This document shows positions 28,535 through 38,113 of a DNA stretch of 64,000 nucleotides, in pieces (positions within the stretch are counted from its first letter, which is position 1; each line of letters opens with the position of its first letter). Source of the stretch: Oceanihabitans sp. IOP_32. Its GTDB lineage: Bacteria; Bacteroidota; Bacteroidia; Flavobacteriales; Flavobacteriaceae. The notes beneath the pieces are model-generated. The model was not told where the DNA came from. It was given only the letters and a program-made list of their open reading frames with translations, and searched no databases. The position numbers and the translations under genes were made by a program. The DNA lies in assembly GCF_009498295.1 (NCBI RefSeq), contig NZ_CP040813.1:2239001-2303000 (forward strand), given 5' to 3'.

Positions 28535-29662
28535 ATGCTTGTTAAACAATTGTCCCTTACTGAAGAGAACTGGAAAGAATCCTTAACTAAAATAGATTTT
28601 GATGCTAATCTGTTTCTTCTTTTTGTGTCGCCCTATTTTAATTTCAAAAAAGAAATTTTAAAGTCTCTAAAAAAGAAATTTCCAAAAGCGACCCTAATTG
28701 GCTGTTCTACTGCTGGCGAAATATCCGGTATAACAGTAAAGGACAAAAGTATATCGCTTACAGTTATTCAGTTTAAAAAAGTGCCTATAAAAAAAGTGTC
28801 AACACCAGTAGTAAATTTAGAAGGTAGTTATAAATCTGGCGAAAGAATAGGAGAAGCACTTTATAGTGAAGATTTAAAACACGTGCTCGTATTTAGCGAT
28901 GGTTTGCATGTTAATGGAGCAGATTTGGTAGATGGGCTAAAATCTAAATTACCAAAGGTGAGCATTACTGGGGGTATGGCAGCAGATGGAAACCATTTTG
29001 ATAAAACATTTGTAGTTAACGATGGTAATATGGTAGAAAAAACTGTAGTAGGTTTAGGTTTTTATGGTAACCATTTAAATGTGGGTTGTGGATCTAAAGG
29101 GGGATGGGATAGCTTTGGTGTAGCAAGATTGGTTACCAAATCTGAAAAAAATGTGTTGTATGAATTGGACGATTTACCTGCTTTAACAGTTTTAGAACAA
29201 TATAAAAAACCATTTGTAACTGCTAATTCAATTTCTCATTTGTTATATCCTTTAAGCGTGCGTTTAAATGAAAATGTAACCCCAGTTATACGAACTATTT
29301 TTGAAGCCAATCAAGAGAATAAAAGTTTAATTTGTAAGGGTAATATTCCCGAGGGTTCAACCGTTCGAATAATGAAATATAACACCGATAGATTAATAAT
29401 TGGAGCTGAAAATGCGGCTCTTAACGCAAATAAAAATAAAAATGGAGAAGCTCAATTAGCGATATTAATAAGTTGCGCAGGGCGTCGTAATGTATTAAAA
29501 CAACTCGTTGAAGAAGAAGTAGAGGCTGTAAGAGCGGCAATAGGCGAAAAACCTATGATAACAGGTTTTTATTCTTATGGGGAAATAGCTCCTTTCGACG
29601 ATTTTTCTCCATGCGAATTGCATAATCAAACCATGACTATCACTATACTATCAGAATGTTAA
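28535..29662 (+). CDS. FIST-domain sensory protein
   Basis: 375 aa made of FIST_N (about residues 25-215) and FIST_C (about 220-360). FIST domains are small-ligand sensors, proposed for amino acids. Seen: LIGCSTAGEISG near residue 65, VLVFSDGLHVNGADLV, the glycine-rich ITGGMAADGNHF, and in the C-terminal half CAGRRNVLKQLVEEEVEAV, ITGFYSYGEIAP and CELHNQTMTI. No signal peptide or membrane helix, so cytoplasmic. The next gene, a hybrid histidine kinase, starts inside its last codons (7-base overlap), so the two are translationally coupled and probably form one sensing unit. Confidence 0.9.
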   Translation: MLVKQLSLTEENWKESLTKIDFDANLFLLFVSPYFNFKKEILKSLKKKFPKATLIGCSTAGEISGITVKDKSISLTVIQFKKVPIKKVSTPVVNLEGSYKSGERIGEALYSEDLKHVLVFSDGLHVNGADLVDGLKSKLPKVSITGGMAADGNHFDKTFVVNDGNMVEKTVVGLGFYGNHLNVGCGSKGGWDSFGVARLVTKSEKNVLYELDDLPALTVLEQYKKPFVTANSISHLLYPLSVRLNENVTPVIRTIFEANQENKSLICKGNIPEGSTVRIMKYNTDRLIIGAENAALNANKNKNGEAQLAILISCAGRRNVLKQLVEEEVEAVRAAIGEKPMITGFYSYGEIAPFDDFSPCELHNQTMTITILSEC

Positions 29663-31383
29663 ATAACAACTATCATAGGCTTTTAATGCGTCAATTAAAA
29701 AAATCGGGTTTAGATCTTTTAGATAATCCAAAATACACCGATTTTTTAAATATGATAAACGAGGCTTATAAGGATTTTGAAAAAGACCATGAACACTTAG
29801 AAAATATCCTAGAGGTAAGCTCAAAAGAACTGTTCATAGCGAACAAAAAACTAAAACAAGAAAGAGATTATACTAAAACGAAATTAGAAAAGATTGTAAA
29901 CAATGTTGGGGGTGTAATTTTTCAAACAGATGCTGACGGAAATTTTACTTATTTAAACCAGGCTTGGACAAAATATTCAGGATATTCTATTGCGGAGTCT
30001 ATTGGTAAAAACTATAAAGACTTTTTAAAGCCTAGTTATGTACATAGTAAACTTAAATTTAATGAAATTTTCTTAAATAAAAAAGATGCCATTGAGTTTG
30101 TTTTTAAATTAAAAAAGAAATCAAGGGTGTTGTGGTTTGAGGTTAAATGCAAGCAAGATACAGATACATCTGGATTGCCTTCTGGTTATACAGGAACGAT
30201 AACCAATATTACAAACTTGAAGGAAACTGAAATTAAACTTAAAAAAGCAAGTCAATCTAAAGATGTATTTCTATCTACCATGTCGCATGAAATTAGAACA
30301 CCCCTAAACGCGGTAACAGGACTAGCAAACATCTTATTAATGGAAGATTTTCTTCCAGAACAAAGTGAAAATTTAAAGGCGTTAAAATATTCTGGAGAAC
30401 ACTTGTTAGGTTTAATTAACGACTTATTAGATTTTGACAAAATTAAATCTGGCAAGCTCAAAATAACTGAAGACGTTTTTAGTCTAAATCAATTGTTAAA
30501 TGTCACGAAATCCGATCTTGTATTGCGAGCAGAAAATAAAGGATTGGTTTTTAACTTTATAAAAGAAAATGATATTCCAGACAATATCATTGGAGATAAA
30601 TTAAAACTAAATCAGATTATTAAGAACTTATTAAGTAACGCTTTAAAATTCACAGAAAACGGTAGCATCTCTCTTTATATTAAAAACTTAGGAATAGATA
30701 AAAATAAAGTGAAGCTTCGGTTTAAAGTGGTCGATACTGGAATTGGTATATCTAAAGAAGACCAAAAGACCATCTTCGAAAGTTTTATGCAAGCAAATCC
30801 AGAGGCATCTATAAAATATGGAGGTACAGGTTTAGGTTTACCAATAAGTAAAAAGCTTTTAAATATTCAAAATAGTGATTTGACTGTAGAAAGTAAATTG
30901 GGTGAAGGTGCAACCTTTTCTTTCGAAATCACTTTTAAAATTAGTAATAGACTTAGTACTTTTTCTCCAGAAATGATCGAAATGCAGCCAGATTATTTAC
31001 CCATAGATTTAAAAGTTTTGGTTGCAGAAGACAATAAAATGAATGCTTTAATTTTAAAGCGATTATTTTTAAAATGGAAAGTAAATTATGAAATCGCAGA
31101 GAATGGAAAAGAACTTCTCGACAGGTATATTAAATCGAATTTCGATTTAATATTAATGGATTTACAAATGCCATTGTTAAACGGTTACGAAGCTACAACG
31201 GCTATTAGAAATTTACCCAATAAAAAAAAATCGCAAATCCCAATTATAGCGTTAACAGCTTTTGCGCAAACCGATATTAAAGAAAAAACAAGGCAATATA
31301 AAATGGATGGTTTTATGAGTAAACCTTTTAGCCCCGAAAAACTTTATAATTTGCTAAAATCGCATAGTAAACAAAAGCAATAG
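29656..31383 (+). CDS. PAS hybrid sensor histidine kinase/response regulator
   Basis: 575 aa, no membrane segments. Order: N-terminal helical part and coiled coil (about 35-80), PAS domain (about 82-185, VGGVIFQTDADGNFTYLN), HisKA with the phosphoacceptor H211 in STMSHEIRTPLNAV, HATPase (N-box NQIIKNLLSNALKFT about 319-333, G1 VVDTGIGIS, G2 YGGTGLGL) and a C-terminal receiver (acidic pocket D459, phosphoacceptor D502 in LILMDLQMPLLNG, K556). No DNA-binding or Hpt domain, so the phosphate must leave to a separate partner. The coupled FIST protein upstream is the likely signal input. Confidence 0.93.
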   Translation: MLNNNYHRLLMRQLKKSGLDLLDNPKYTDFLNMINEAYKDFEKDHEHLENILEVSSKELFIANKKLKQERDYTKTKLEKIVNNVGGVIFQTDADGNFTYLNQAWTKYSGYSIAESIGKNYKDFLKPSYVHSKLKFNEIFLNKKDAIEFVFKLKKKSRVLWFEVKCKQDTDTSGLPSGYTGTITNITNLKETEIKLKKASQSKDVFLSTMSHEIRTPLNAVTGLANILLMEDFLPEQSENLKALKYSGEHLLGLINDLLDFDKIKSGKLKITEDVFSLNQLLNVTKSDLVLRAENKGLVFNFIKENDIPDNIIGDKLKLNQIIKNLLSNALKFTENGSISLYIKNLGIDKNKVKLRFKVVDTGIGISKEDQKTIFESFMQANPEASIKYGGTGLGLPISKKLLNIQNSDLTVESKLGEGATFSFEITFKISNRLSTFSPEMIEMQPDYLPIDLKVLVAEDNKMNALILKRLFLKWKVNYEIAENGKELLDRYIKSNFDLILMDLQMPLLNGYEATTAIRNLPNKKKSQIPIIALTAFAQTDIKEKTRQYKMDGFMSKPFSPEKLYNLLKSHSKQKQ

Positions 31384-31480
31384 CAAGAATAACTAAGCGG
31401 TTTTGTAATAAAGTTCTATAAAAGTTAGATAGAACTCTTGCAAATTTGTATTTTCATCTTGCCAATATTATCCAAGTTGC

Positions 31481-32755
31481 ATGCAAGAAGATTTTCTACA
31501 TTATATATGGAGGTATAAAAAGTTTAATATGGCGGCTATTAAAACTACAAATAATGAGGTGGTTACCATAGTCTCTGTCGGTCAACATAACCAAAACTCT
31601 GGACCCGATTTTTTTAATGCACAATTAAAAATAGGTAATCAGCTTTGGGCTGGAAATGTAGAAATTCATAAAAAATCTTCCGATTGGTTTTTGCATAACC
31701 ATGAACAAGATAAGGCTTACGACACTGTTATTCTGCATGTTGTTTGGGAGCACGATACCCCAGTTTTTAGAAAAAATAATTCAGAAATCCCCACACTAGA
31801 GTTAAAAAGCTATATCTCGAAATGCGCTCTAAATAATTATCAGCAATTATTTTCTAAAACTAAAAAGTGGATTAATTGTGAACAAGATTTTGAAAGTGTC
31901 GATAGTTTTATTGTTAAAAATTGGTTGGAACGTTTATATGTTGAACGTTTAGAGCAAAAGGCAGCAATAATAAATAGATTTTTAGATGCTTCTAAAAACG
32001 ATTGGGAAGCTGTTCTTTTTAAAATGTTGGCTAAAAATTTCGGACTAAAAGTAAATGCCGATGCGTTTTTAAGTATGGCAAACAGTATCGACTACGCTGT
32101 TGTTAGAAAGCAGCAGCATAGTCAAAACAATTTAGAAGCTTTGTTTTTTGGGCAATCTGGTTTGTTAAATACAGCTTCGGAAGATGCTTATTTTCAAAAT
32201 CTACTTAGTCAATACCAATTTTTAAAACAAAAATTTAAATTATCTAATAGCAATATCGTGCCTGTACAGTTTTTTAGGCTGCGACCTTCAAACTTCCCGA
32301 CTATTCGTTTGTCGCAACTGGCAAGTTTATACGGAAAGGAGAGCAATTTATTTTCAAAAATTAATAAGGTTAATACATTAGACGAATTTTACACCCTTTT
32401 TTCAGTAAAGGCCTCATCGTTTTGGGAGTCGCATTACACATTCGATAAAGTCTCAAAAAAGTCTAAAAAGCAACTCAGCAAAGCCTTTATAGACTTGTTA
32501 ATGATTAATACCATAATCCCCATTAAATTTGCTTTCGCAAAGCAACAAGGTAAACATATTGAAGGTCGTCTTATGGAATTAATACAACAAATAAGCCCAG
32601 AAAAAAACGGTATTATAAACAAGTTTAATGCCTTAAAAAACCTGACATCTTCAGCGTTAGAATCGCAGGGGCTGTTACAGTTAAAGCGGGAGTATTGCGA
32701 TAAAAATAAATGTTTACATTGCGCTATAGGCACTTTACTTTTAAACAAGAATTGA
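31481..32755 (+). CDS. DUF2851-family protein
   Basis: 424 aa. The opening QEDFLHYIWRYKKFN and the block GQHNQNSGPDFFNAQLKIGNQLWAGNVEIH are the signature of this Bacteroidota-specific family. A cysteine-containing C-terminus (REYCDKNKCLHCAIG) is conserved in it and could bind metal. No signal peptide. Function unknown; it commonly precedes a small PspC-domain gene, as it does here (12 bases away), which points to shared expression. Confidence 0.9.
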   Translation: MQEDFLHYIWRYKKFNMAAIKTTNNEVVTIVSVGQHNQNSGPDFFNAQLKIGNQLWAGNVEIHKKSSDWFLHNHEQDKAYDTVILHVVWEHDTPVFRKNNSEIPTLELKSYISKCALNNYQQLFSKTKKWINCEQDFESVDSFIVKNWLERLYVERLEQKAAIINRFLDASKNDWEAVLFKMLAKNFGLKVNADAFLSMANSIDYAVVRKQQHSQNNLEALFFGQSGLLNTASEDAYFQNLLSQYQFLKQKFKLSNSNIVPVQFFRLRPSNFPTIRLSQLASLYGKESNLFSKINKVNTLDEFYTLFSVKASSFWESHYTFDKVSKKSKKQLSKAFIDLLMINTIIPIKFAFAKQQGKHIEGRLMELIQQISPEKNGIINKFNALKNLTSSALESQGLLQLKREYCDKNKCLHCAIGTLLLNKN

Positions 32756-32767
32756 TTAACTTGCGTT

Positions 32768-32995
32768 ATGAATATATTTTACAGAGCATTATTGTATTTT
32801 CAAAAAAGAGGCTTTTACGTGTGTCAGCGCATAGCAGACAGGCTTGGTATTCGGGCCAAGGTTGTACGCATTTCATTTATGTATTTAACCTTTGTAACTG
32901 TGGGATTTGGTTTTGCACTGTATCTGTTTATGGCTTTTTGGATGCGTATAAAAGATCTTATTTATACGAAACGTTCGTCTGTTTTTGATTTATGA
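32768..32995 (+). CDS. PspC-domain membrane protein
   Basis: 75 aa. PspC domain: CQRIADRLGIRAKVVRISFMYLTF followed by a membrane helix (about residues 40-58). In enterobacteria PspC senses inner-membrane stress; here the protein is only the domain, without PspA or PspB nearby. Lies between DUF2851 and the potassium-channel gene, whose ATG overlaps its stop by 4 bases, so it belongs to one operon. A 92-codon frame overlapping it in another phase is an artefact. Confidence 0.85.
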   Translation: MNIFYRALLYFQKRGFYVCQRIADRLGIRAKVVRISFMYLTFVTVGFGFALYLFMAFWMRIKDLIYTKRSSVFDL

Positions 32996-34005
32996 AAATA
33001 AATAATAATTTCTTTTTAACGAAGCAGTATATAGCTGTTTTCTTGTTGGTTTTTCTGGTAAGTGTTGGTGTTTTGGGCTATAGATTATTATCTAGTTACA
33101 CTTGGATTGATGCGCTTTACATGACCGTAATAACCATTTCGACAGTGGGTTTTAAGGAGGTACAGCCTTTGGACGACGCCACTAAAATATTTACGATATT
33201 TTTAATTCTTACTAGTGTTTTTATTTTAGGATACGTGATTACTGTAATTACAGCATATATAATAAGCAAGAGTAATTTAGAAGATTCAAAACAAAAAAAA
33301 ATGCAAAAGAAAATAAATGCTTTTAAAAATCATATTATAATTTGTGGCTACGGAAGAAATGGTAAACAAGCTGCAACTAAACTGTTGGCTTACAATAAAA
33401 CTTTTGTAATCATTGAGCAGGATAAAGAACTTGTAGATAAATATAAAAATGAATTGGTGCCCTTTGTATTGGGAGATGCCAGCGAAGACGAGGTGCTATT
33501 ACAAGCAGGTGTAGATCGGGCATCTTGTTTAATTACGGCATTGCCTAACGATGCAGATAATTTGTTTATCGTGCTTTCTGCAAGGCAGTTAAATAATAAA
33601 ATAAATATTATAAGCCGAGCTTCTCAAGAAACGTCACGGCATAAATTAAAATTAGCTGGTGCTAATAATGTGATACTTCCAGATGTCATTGGAGGCGATC
33701 ATATGGCATCGTTGGTAGTTGTGCCTGGGTTAATGGAGTTTGTTGATAATTTATCTATTGTTGGTAAAACCAATATAAATATTGAAGAGGTAGCAGTGGC
33801 AAAATTAACCAGAGAAGTTAAAACAATTAGAGATTTAGATCTAAGAAAAAGAACAGGATGTACAGTTATTGGTTATAAAGACGAAAACGGAGAGTATCTG
33901 GTAAACCCAGAGGCCGATTTAGATTTAGATCCAAAATCTAAAATTGTGGTTATAGGGCGCCCAGAACAAATAGAATTGCTTAATAATACCTACAATATAA
34001 GTTAA
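32992..34005 (+). CDS. Potassium channel with RCK (TrkA-N) domain
   Basis: 337 aa. Two membrane helices (about 14-31 and 66-92) flank a pore loop with the selectivity-filter sequence STVGF (50-54), a variant of TVGYG. Then comes a cytoplasmic RCK domain with the Rossmann motif IIICGYGRNGKQAA (GxGxxG at 119-124) and a TrkA-C-like end (residues about 255-335). The architecture is that of MthK/Kch-type ligand-gated K+ channels. The GFKEV ending instead of GYGD is common in Bacteroidota homologues. Translationally coupled to the PspC gene (ATGA overlap). Confidence 0.9.
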   Translation: MKINNNFFLTKQYIAVFLLVFLVSVGVLGYRLLSSYTWIDALYMTVITISTVGFKEVQPLDDATKIFTIFLILTSVFILGYVITVITAYIISKSNLEDSKQKKMQKKINAFKNHIIICGYGRNGKQAATKLLAYNKTFVIIEQDKELVDKYKNELVPFVLGDASEDEVLLQAGVDRASCLITALPNDADNLFIVLSARQLNNKINIISRASQETSRHKLKLAGANNVILPDVIGGDHMASLVVVPGLMEFVDNLSIVGKTNINIEEVAVAKLTREVKTIRDLDLRKRTGCTVIGYKDENGEYLVNPEADLDLDPKSKIVVIGRPEQIELLNNTYNIS

Positions 34006-34111
34006 TGAAATCGTTTTTTAACAAGTATTTGTTTTTAAAAATCAATTATTTTTAGCATCTTGCTAGCCTTAATGCCATTTCCTTAATCAAACTAACTAAT
34101 AACCATCATTT

Positions 34112-35713
34112 ATGAAGAAGGCCCTTCTTTCGATTTTCACTTTACTACTACCTTTTTTATCTTTTACTCAAGAAGCTACCGAAAAAGGAATCGATCAAAT
34201 TATTGATGAACGATTTGGTGACGCAACAGGTTGGTTTGTGAGTGCTGTTTTTTATCAAATTCCTTTTTCTGAGAATGTGAGAGTTTTTTGGGTTTTATTT
34301 CCCTTGATTTTAGGAGCCCTTTACTTTACAATATATTTTAAGTTTATAAACTTTAGAGGTTTTTCTACCTCGCTAAATATTGTTAGAGGTCGATATGACG
34401 ATTTGGAGGGCCGAGAAGATCATAAAGTTGAAATTCAAAAATCTGAATTTACTAACGATGAAGACAATCCAGATACTATTAGAGTGGAAGGCCACGAAGG
34501 CGAGGTGTCGCATTTTCAAGCATTAACAGCAGCCTTATCTGCAACCGTAGGTTTGGGTAATATTGCTGGTGTTGCTATTGCAGTTTCCATTGGTGGTGCT
34601 GGCGCAACATTTTGGATGATTGTTGCTGGTTTTCTTGGGATGGCTTCAAAATTTGTAGAGTGTACACTTGGTGTTAAGTATAGAGATATTGAAGACGATG
34701 GTACTGTTTACGGTGGTCCTATGTATTATTTAACCAAAGGCCTAAAGTCTAAAGGTCTGGGTGGTCTGGGTAAAGTATTAGCCGTATTATTTGCTATTTT
34801 TGTTATTGGTGGCTCCTTTGGTGGAGGAAATATGTTTCAGGTAAATCAAGCTTTTCAGCTTGTGGAAAATATTACAGGAGGCGAGAATTCTATTCTTCAT
34901 GGCAATGGCTGGGCATTCGGTCTAGTAATGTCTGTTTTAGTTGGTATTGTAATTATAGGGGGTATTAAAAAAATAGCCAAAGTAACCGATAAGATTGTGC
35001 CTTTTATGGTGGTTATTTATGTGGCAGCTGCCTTATATGTAATCTTCTCAAACTTAAACATGGTAGGCGATGCTTTTGTTCAAATCTTTAATGGTGCATT
35101 TAATCCAGAAGGTATTGCCGGTGGAGTTGTAGGGGTATTGGTTCAAGGGTTTAGGCGTGCAGCATTTTCAAACGAAGCCGGTATTGGGTCGTCTTCAATT
35201 GCCCATTCTGCCGTAAAAACAAAATACGCAGCTAGCGAAGGCATGGTCGCCTTACTAGAGCCTTTTATCGATACGGTTATAGTTTGTACCATGACCGCAT
35301 TAGTTTTAATAATTACAGGGAATGTAACAGCTGAAAATGCCACATTAAACGATACTCAAGCTATTTTGTTAACTTCTGGAGCTTTTGAGTCTGCTATTTC
35401 TTGGTTCCCCTATGTTTTGGCTGTTGCCGTAGTTTTATTTGCATTTAGTACCATGATATCCTGGTCTTATTACGGTTTCCAGGGGTGGTCTTATTTATTT
35501 GGAAGAACTAAAAAAGCAGAGTATATCTACAAAACATTATTTTGCATATTTGTTATTATTGGAGCAGCGGCAAGCTTAGGCTCTGTTATCGGATTTTCAG
35601 ACGCGATGATTTTTGCTATGATGGTTCCCAATATGGTTGGTTTAGTTATTCTGGCTCCTAGAGTTAAGGAAGAATTAAATAAATATATGAAAGCTATAAA
35701 GGATAGAACTTAA
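34112..35713 (+). CDS. Alanine/glycine:cation symporter (AGCS family)
   Basis: 533 aa polytopic inner-membrane carrier. Family signature blocks: SHFQALTAALSATVGLGNIAG, GATFWMIVAGFLGMASKFVECTLGVKYR, GGPMYY, and RRAAFSNEAGIGSSSIAHSA. Moves alanine or glycine with Na+ (H+ in some). Compared with AlsT-type members it has an N-terminal extension with a signal-peptide-like start (MKKALLSIFTLLLPFLSFTQ) and a charged loop of about 50 residues before the first signature, as other Bacteroidota members do. Confidence 0.93.
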   Translation: MKKALLSIFTLLLPFLSFTQEATEKGIDQIIDERFGDATGWFVSAVFYQIPFSENVRVFWVLFPLILGALYFTIYFKFINFRGFSTSLNIVRGRYDDLEGREDHKVEIQKSEFTNDEDNPDTIRVEGHEGEVSHFQALTAALSATVGLGNIAGVAIAVSIGGAGATFWMIVAGFLGMASKFVECTLGVKYRDIEDDGTVYGGPMYYLTKGLKSKGLGGLGKVLAVLFAIFVIGGSFGGGNMFQVNQAFQLVENITGGENSILHGNGWAFGLVMSVLVGIVIIGGIKKIAKVTDKIVPFMVVIYVAAALYVIFSNLNMVGDAFVQIFNGAFNPEGIAGGVVGVLVQGFRRAAFSNEAGIGSSSIAHSAVKTKYAASEGMVALLEPFIDTVIVCTMTALVLIITGNVTAENATLNDTQAILLTSGAFESAISWFPYVLAVAVVLFAFSTMISWSYYGFQGWSYLFGRTKKAEYIYKTLFCIFVIIGAAASLGSVIGFSDAMIFAMMVPNMVGLVILAPRVKEELNKYMKAIKDRT

Positions 35714-35724
35714 AGCATAAAAAA

Positions 35725-36627
35725 ATGCAACATCTTAAATCCCATTTCAAGTTTACAAGAAAACAGCGAAAAGGGATTTTTCTTTTACTGTGTTTAATCA
35801 TATTGTTACAAGTGGCCTTTTTTTTTGGTGCACCTTTAGTTTTTAACAGTGAAATAAAAGGGGGTTCAGAAAATCAAAAGCAATTAGACAAGGTTATTCA
35901 GGAAATAGATTCCCTTAAATTGTTGGAAATTGAGAACAGGAAACCAAAAGTGATTCCATTCAATCCCAATTTTATAAGCGATTATAAAGGTGCGTCTTTA
36001 GGAATGTCGAATCTAGAAATAGATAGGTTGCATCATTTTAGAAAGCAAAACCAATGGGTGTACTCTGCAAAGGAGTTTCAGCAAGTCACTAAAATATCCG
36101 ATTCGCTCTTAAATTCTATAGCACCGTATTTTAAATTTCCAGAATGGGTTACACATCCTAAACCTAAAGCTAATGCAACCGCATATTATCATACGCAAAA
36201 AACTTTTGCTCAAAAGGATGACTTAAACACCGCTACGGCAAAGCAGTTACAAGAAGTTAACGGTGTAGGGGCTTATTATTCAGAGCAAATTTTAAGGTAT
36301 AGGAATAAATTTATTGGGGGTTTTATTGATGATGTTCAGCTTACGGATATTCCAGGATTAACCCCAGAAGTTATTAAAAACATAACCGATCGGTTTACCG
36401 TTAAAACACCTAGAATAATAAAAAGGCTGGATATTAATAAAGCTCAAATTGAAGAGCTTGTAACGGTTCAGTTTATCGATTACGATTTAGCCTACGAAAT
36501 CGTTGAACAAAGAGACTTAAGAGGTGGTTATAGAAGCTTAGACGAATTAACAAAAGTTAAAGGCTTTCCGGTAAATAAATTAGAGATTATTAAATTATAT
36601 TTGCTAATTGAAAAAGAAAATATATGA
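35725..36627 (+). CDS. Helix-hairpin-helix (ComEA-like) membrane-anchored protein
   Basis: 300 aa. One N-terminal membrane helix (about 18-38) after a basic segment, then three helix-hairpin-helix repeats: about 85-135 (LGMSNLEIDRLHHFRKQN), 165-225 (DLNTATAKQLQEVNGVGAYY) and 232-292 (DINKAQIEELVTVQFIDY). ComEA-type HhH domains bind DNA during uptake, but such proteins without a competence operon are common in Bacteroidota and their role is unproven. The next gene begins inside its stop codon (ATGA). Confidence 0.85.
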   Translation: MQHLKSHFKFTRKQRKGIFLLLCLIILLQVAFFFGAPLVFNSEIKGGSENQKQLDKVIQEIDSLKLLEIENRKPKVIPFNPNFISDYKGASLGMSNLEIDRLHHFRKQNQWVYSAKEFQQVTKISDSLLNSIAPYFKFPEWVTHPKPKANATAYYHTQKTFAQKDDLNTATAKQLQEVNGVGAYYSEQILRYRNKFIGGFIDDVQLTDIPGLTPEVIKNITDRFTVKTPRIIKRLDINKAQIEELVTVQFIDYDLAYEIVEQRDLRGGYRSLDELTKVKGFPVNKLEIIKLYLLIEKENI

Positions 36628-37790
36628 ATACAATGTACTTTACCGAAGAGCATGTGCTTTTTAGAGAAAGTTTGCAGGATTTTTTAAAAAAAGAAGTCGT
36701 TCCACATATCGATAAATGGGAGAGAGATGGAAAAATTGAGCGTTTTATTTGGAAGAAGTTTGGCGATATGGGCTTTTTTGGTATAAATTACCCAGAGACC
36801 TATGGCGGACTAAATTTAGATCTATTTTATACCGTAATATTTTTAGAAGAGCTTCAAAAAGTAAATTCCGGTGGTTTTGCAGCGGCTATTTGGGCACATT
36901 GTTATTTAGCCATGACGCATCTTAATGCCGAGGGCGATCAAACGATTAAAACCCGTTACTTAACTCCAAGTATCTCTGGCGACAAAATTGGCTGTTTGTG
37001 TATAACCGAACCTTTTGGGGGTAGTGATGTAGCAGGCATGCGCACCACAGCAGTTAAAGACGGAGAGCACTATATTATAAACGGATCTAAAACCTTTATT
37101 ACAAACGGTGTAGAAAGTGATTATTTAATAGTAGCTGCCAAGACCAAACCAGAATTAGGTAACAAAGGTATTAGTATTTTTGTAATCGATAGAGAAACAC
37201 CGGGTATATCGGCAACTAAGCTCGACAAACTGGGTTGGCGTGCATCCGATACTGGTGAAATTGCTTTCGATCAGGTAAAGATTCCATCAGCAAATTTATT
37301 AGGTGAGGAAAACAAAGGATTCGCTTACATTATGCAGCATTTCTCTTTAGAACGTTTAATTATGGGGGTTAATGCACATGCGCGAGCCGAATTTGCTTTA
37401 GAGTATGCCTTGCAATACATGTCTGAACGTACTGCGTTCGGAAAAACCATTGATAAATTTCAAGCCTTACGCCATACCGTAGCAGAATTATATACCGATA
37501 TGGAAATCTGTAAAGCTTTTAATTATTCTGTAGCCTACAGACTAAATAAAGGTGAATATGTGGTGAAAGAAGCGACCATGTCTAAGCTAAAATCTACCAA
37601 AATGGCAGATGAGGTGATCTATGAATGCTTACAGTTTTTGGGCGGTTATGGTTATATGGAAGACTATCCAATGGCCAGACTTTTTCGCGATAGTAGATTA
37701 GGACCAATAGGAGGTGGCACCTCTGAAATCTTAAAAGAGATTATCGCAAAAATCGTTATTGATAAACGCGATTATAAACCCATAACCTAA
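36624..37790 (+). CDS. Acyl-CoA dehydrogenase
   Basis: 388 aa flavoenzyme introducing a trans-2 double bond in acyl-CoA. N-terminal helical domain, FAD-binding middle strand domain (CLCITEPFGGSDVAGMRTTA, YIINGSKTFITNGVESDYLIV) and C-terminal helices (ERTAFGKTIDKFQALRHTVAEL, QFLGGYGYMEDYPMARLFRDSRLGPIGGGTSEILKEII). The FLGGYGYMEDYPMARLFRD region includes the spot where long-chain or short-chain enzymes place their base. The preceding helix-hairpin-helix gene overlaps it by 4 bases. The last 36 coding bases before the terminal five residues are repeated just downstream (37828-37863). Confidence 0.93.
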   Translation: MNTMYFTEEHVLFRESLQDFLKKEVVPHIDKWERDGKIERFIWKKFGDMGFFGINYPETYGGLNLDLFYTVIFLEELQKVNSGGFAAAIWAHCYLAMTHLNAEGDQTIKTRYLTPSISGDKIGCLCITEPFGGSDVAGMRTTAVKDGEHYIINGSKTFITNGVESDYLIVAAKTKPELGNKGISIFVIDRETPGISATKLDKLGWRASDTGEIAFDQVKIPSANLLGEENKGFAYIMQHFSLERLIMGVNAHARAEFALEYALQYMSERTAFGKTIDKFQALRHTVAELYTDMEICKAFNYSVAYRLNKGEYVVKEATMSKLKSTKMADEVIYECLQFLGGYGYMEDYPMARLFRDSRLGPIGGGTSEILKEIIAKIVIDKRDYKPIT

Positions 37791-37863
37791 ATTTTTATTA
37801 TTGATTTTGCGAAAATGGTTTTCCGATTCGCAAAAATCGTTATTGATAAACGCGATTATAAAC
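37744..37863 (+). repeat. 36-bp direct repeat of the acyl-CoA dehydrogenase 3' end
   Basis: Bases 37744-37779 (coding, begins TCGCAAAAATCGTTATTG) recur exactly at 37828-37863 in the non-coding DNA, 84 bases apart. Flanks of the two copies do not match. Confidence 0.85.
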
Positions 37864-38113
37864 TAGGTGCTTAGCTTAGTATGAAGTTGTATTACGGAAT
37901 AACGATATGTTTTGCCTTGGGTGTTAACTACAGGTTTTTTTAATTAACGTCCATTCTTGCTGAAATAGTAAAAAAACTTGCAATTATTTTTAAATATAGG
38001 GAGTTTAATCATGCGGGTTTAAAAGAATTATCCCGCAGATTCCACCGATTTAGGCAGAATGAAACAACTATTTGTTTCCGTCATGCGATAAAATGTTATT
38101 TCAAGATCTCAAT
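37791..38113. other. Intergenic region between convergent genes
   Basis: 323 bases; apart from the second copy of the 36-bp repeat I see no gene, RNA or clear terminator. Confidence 0.5.

Noticed and set aside
32710-32988. 92-codon frame overlapping DUF2851 end and PspC
   Set aside because: It runs in another phase through two well-supported genes and encodes nothing recognisable.
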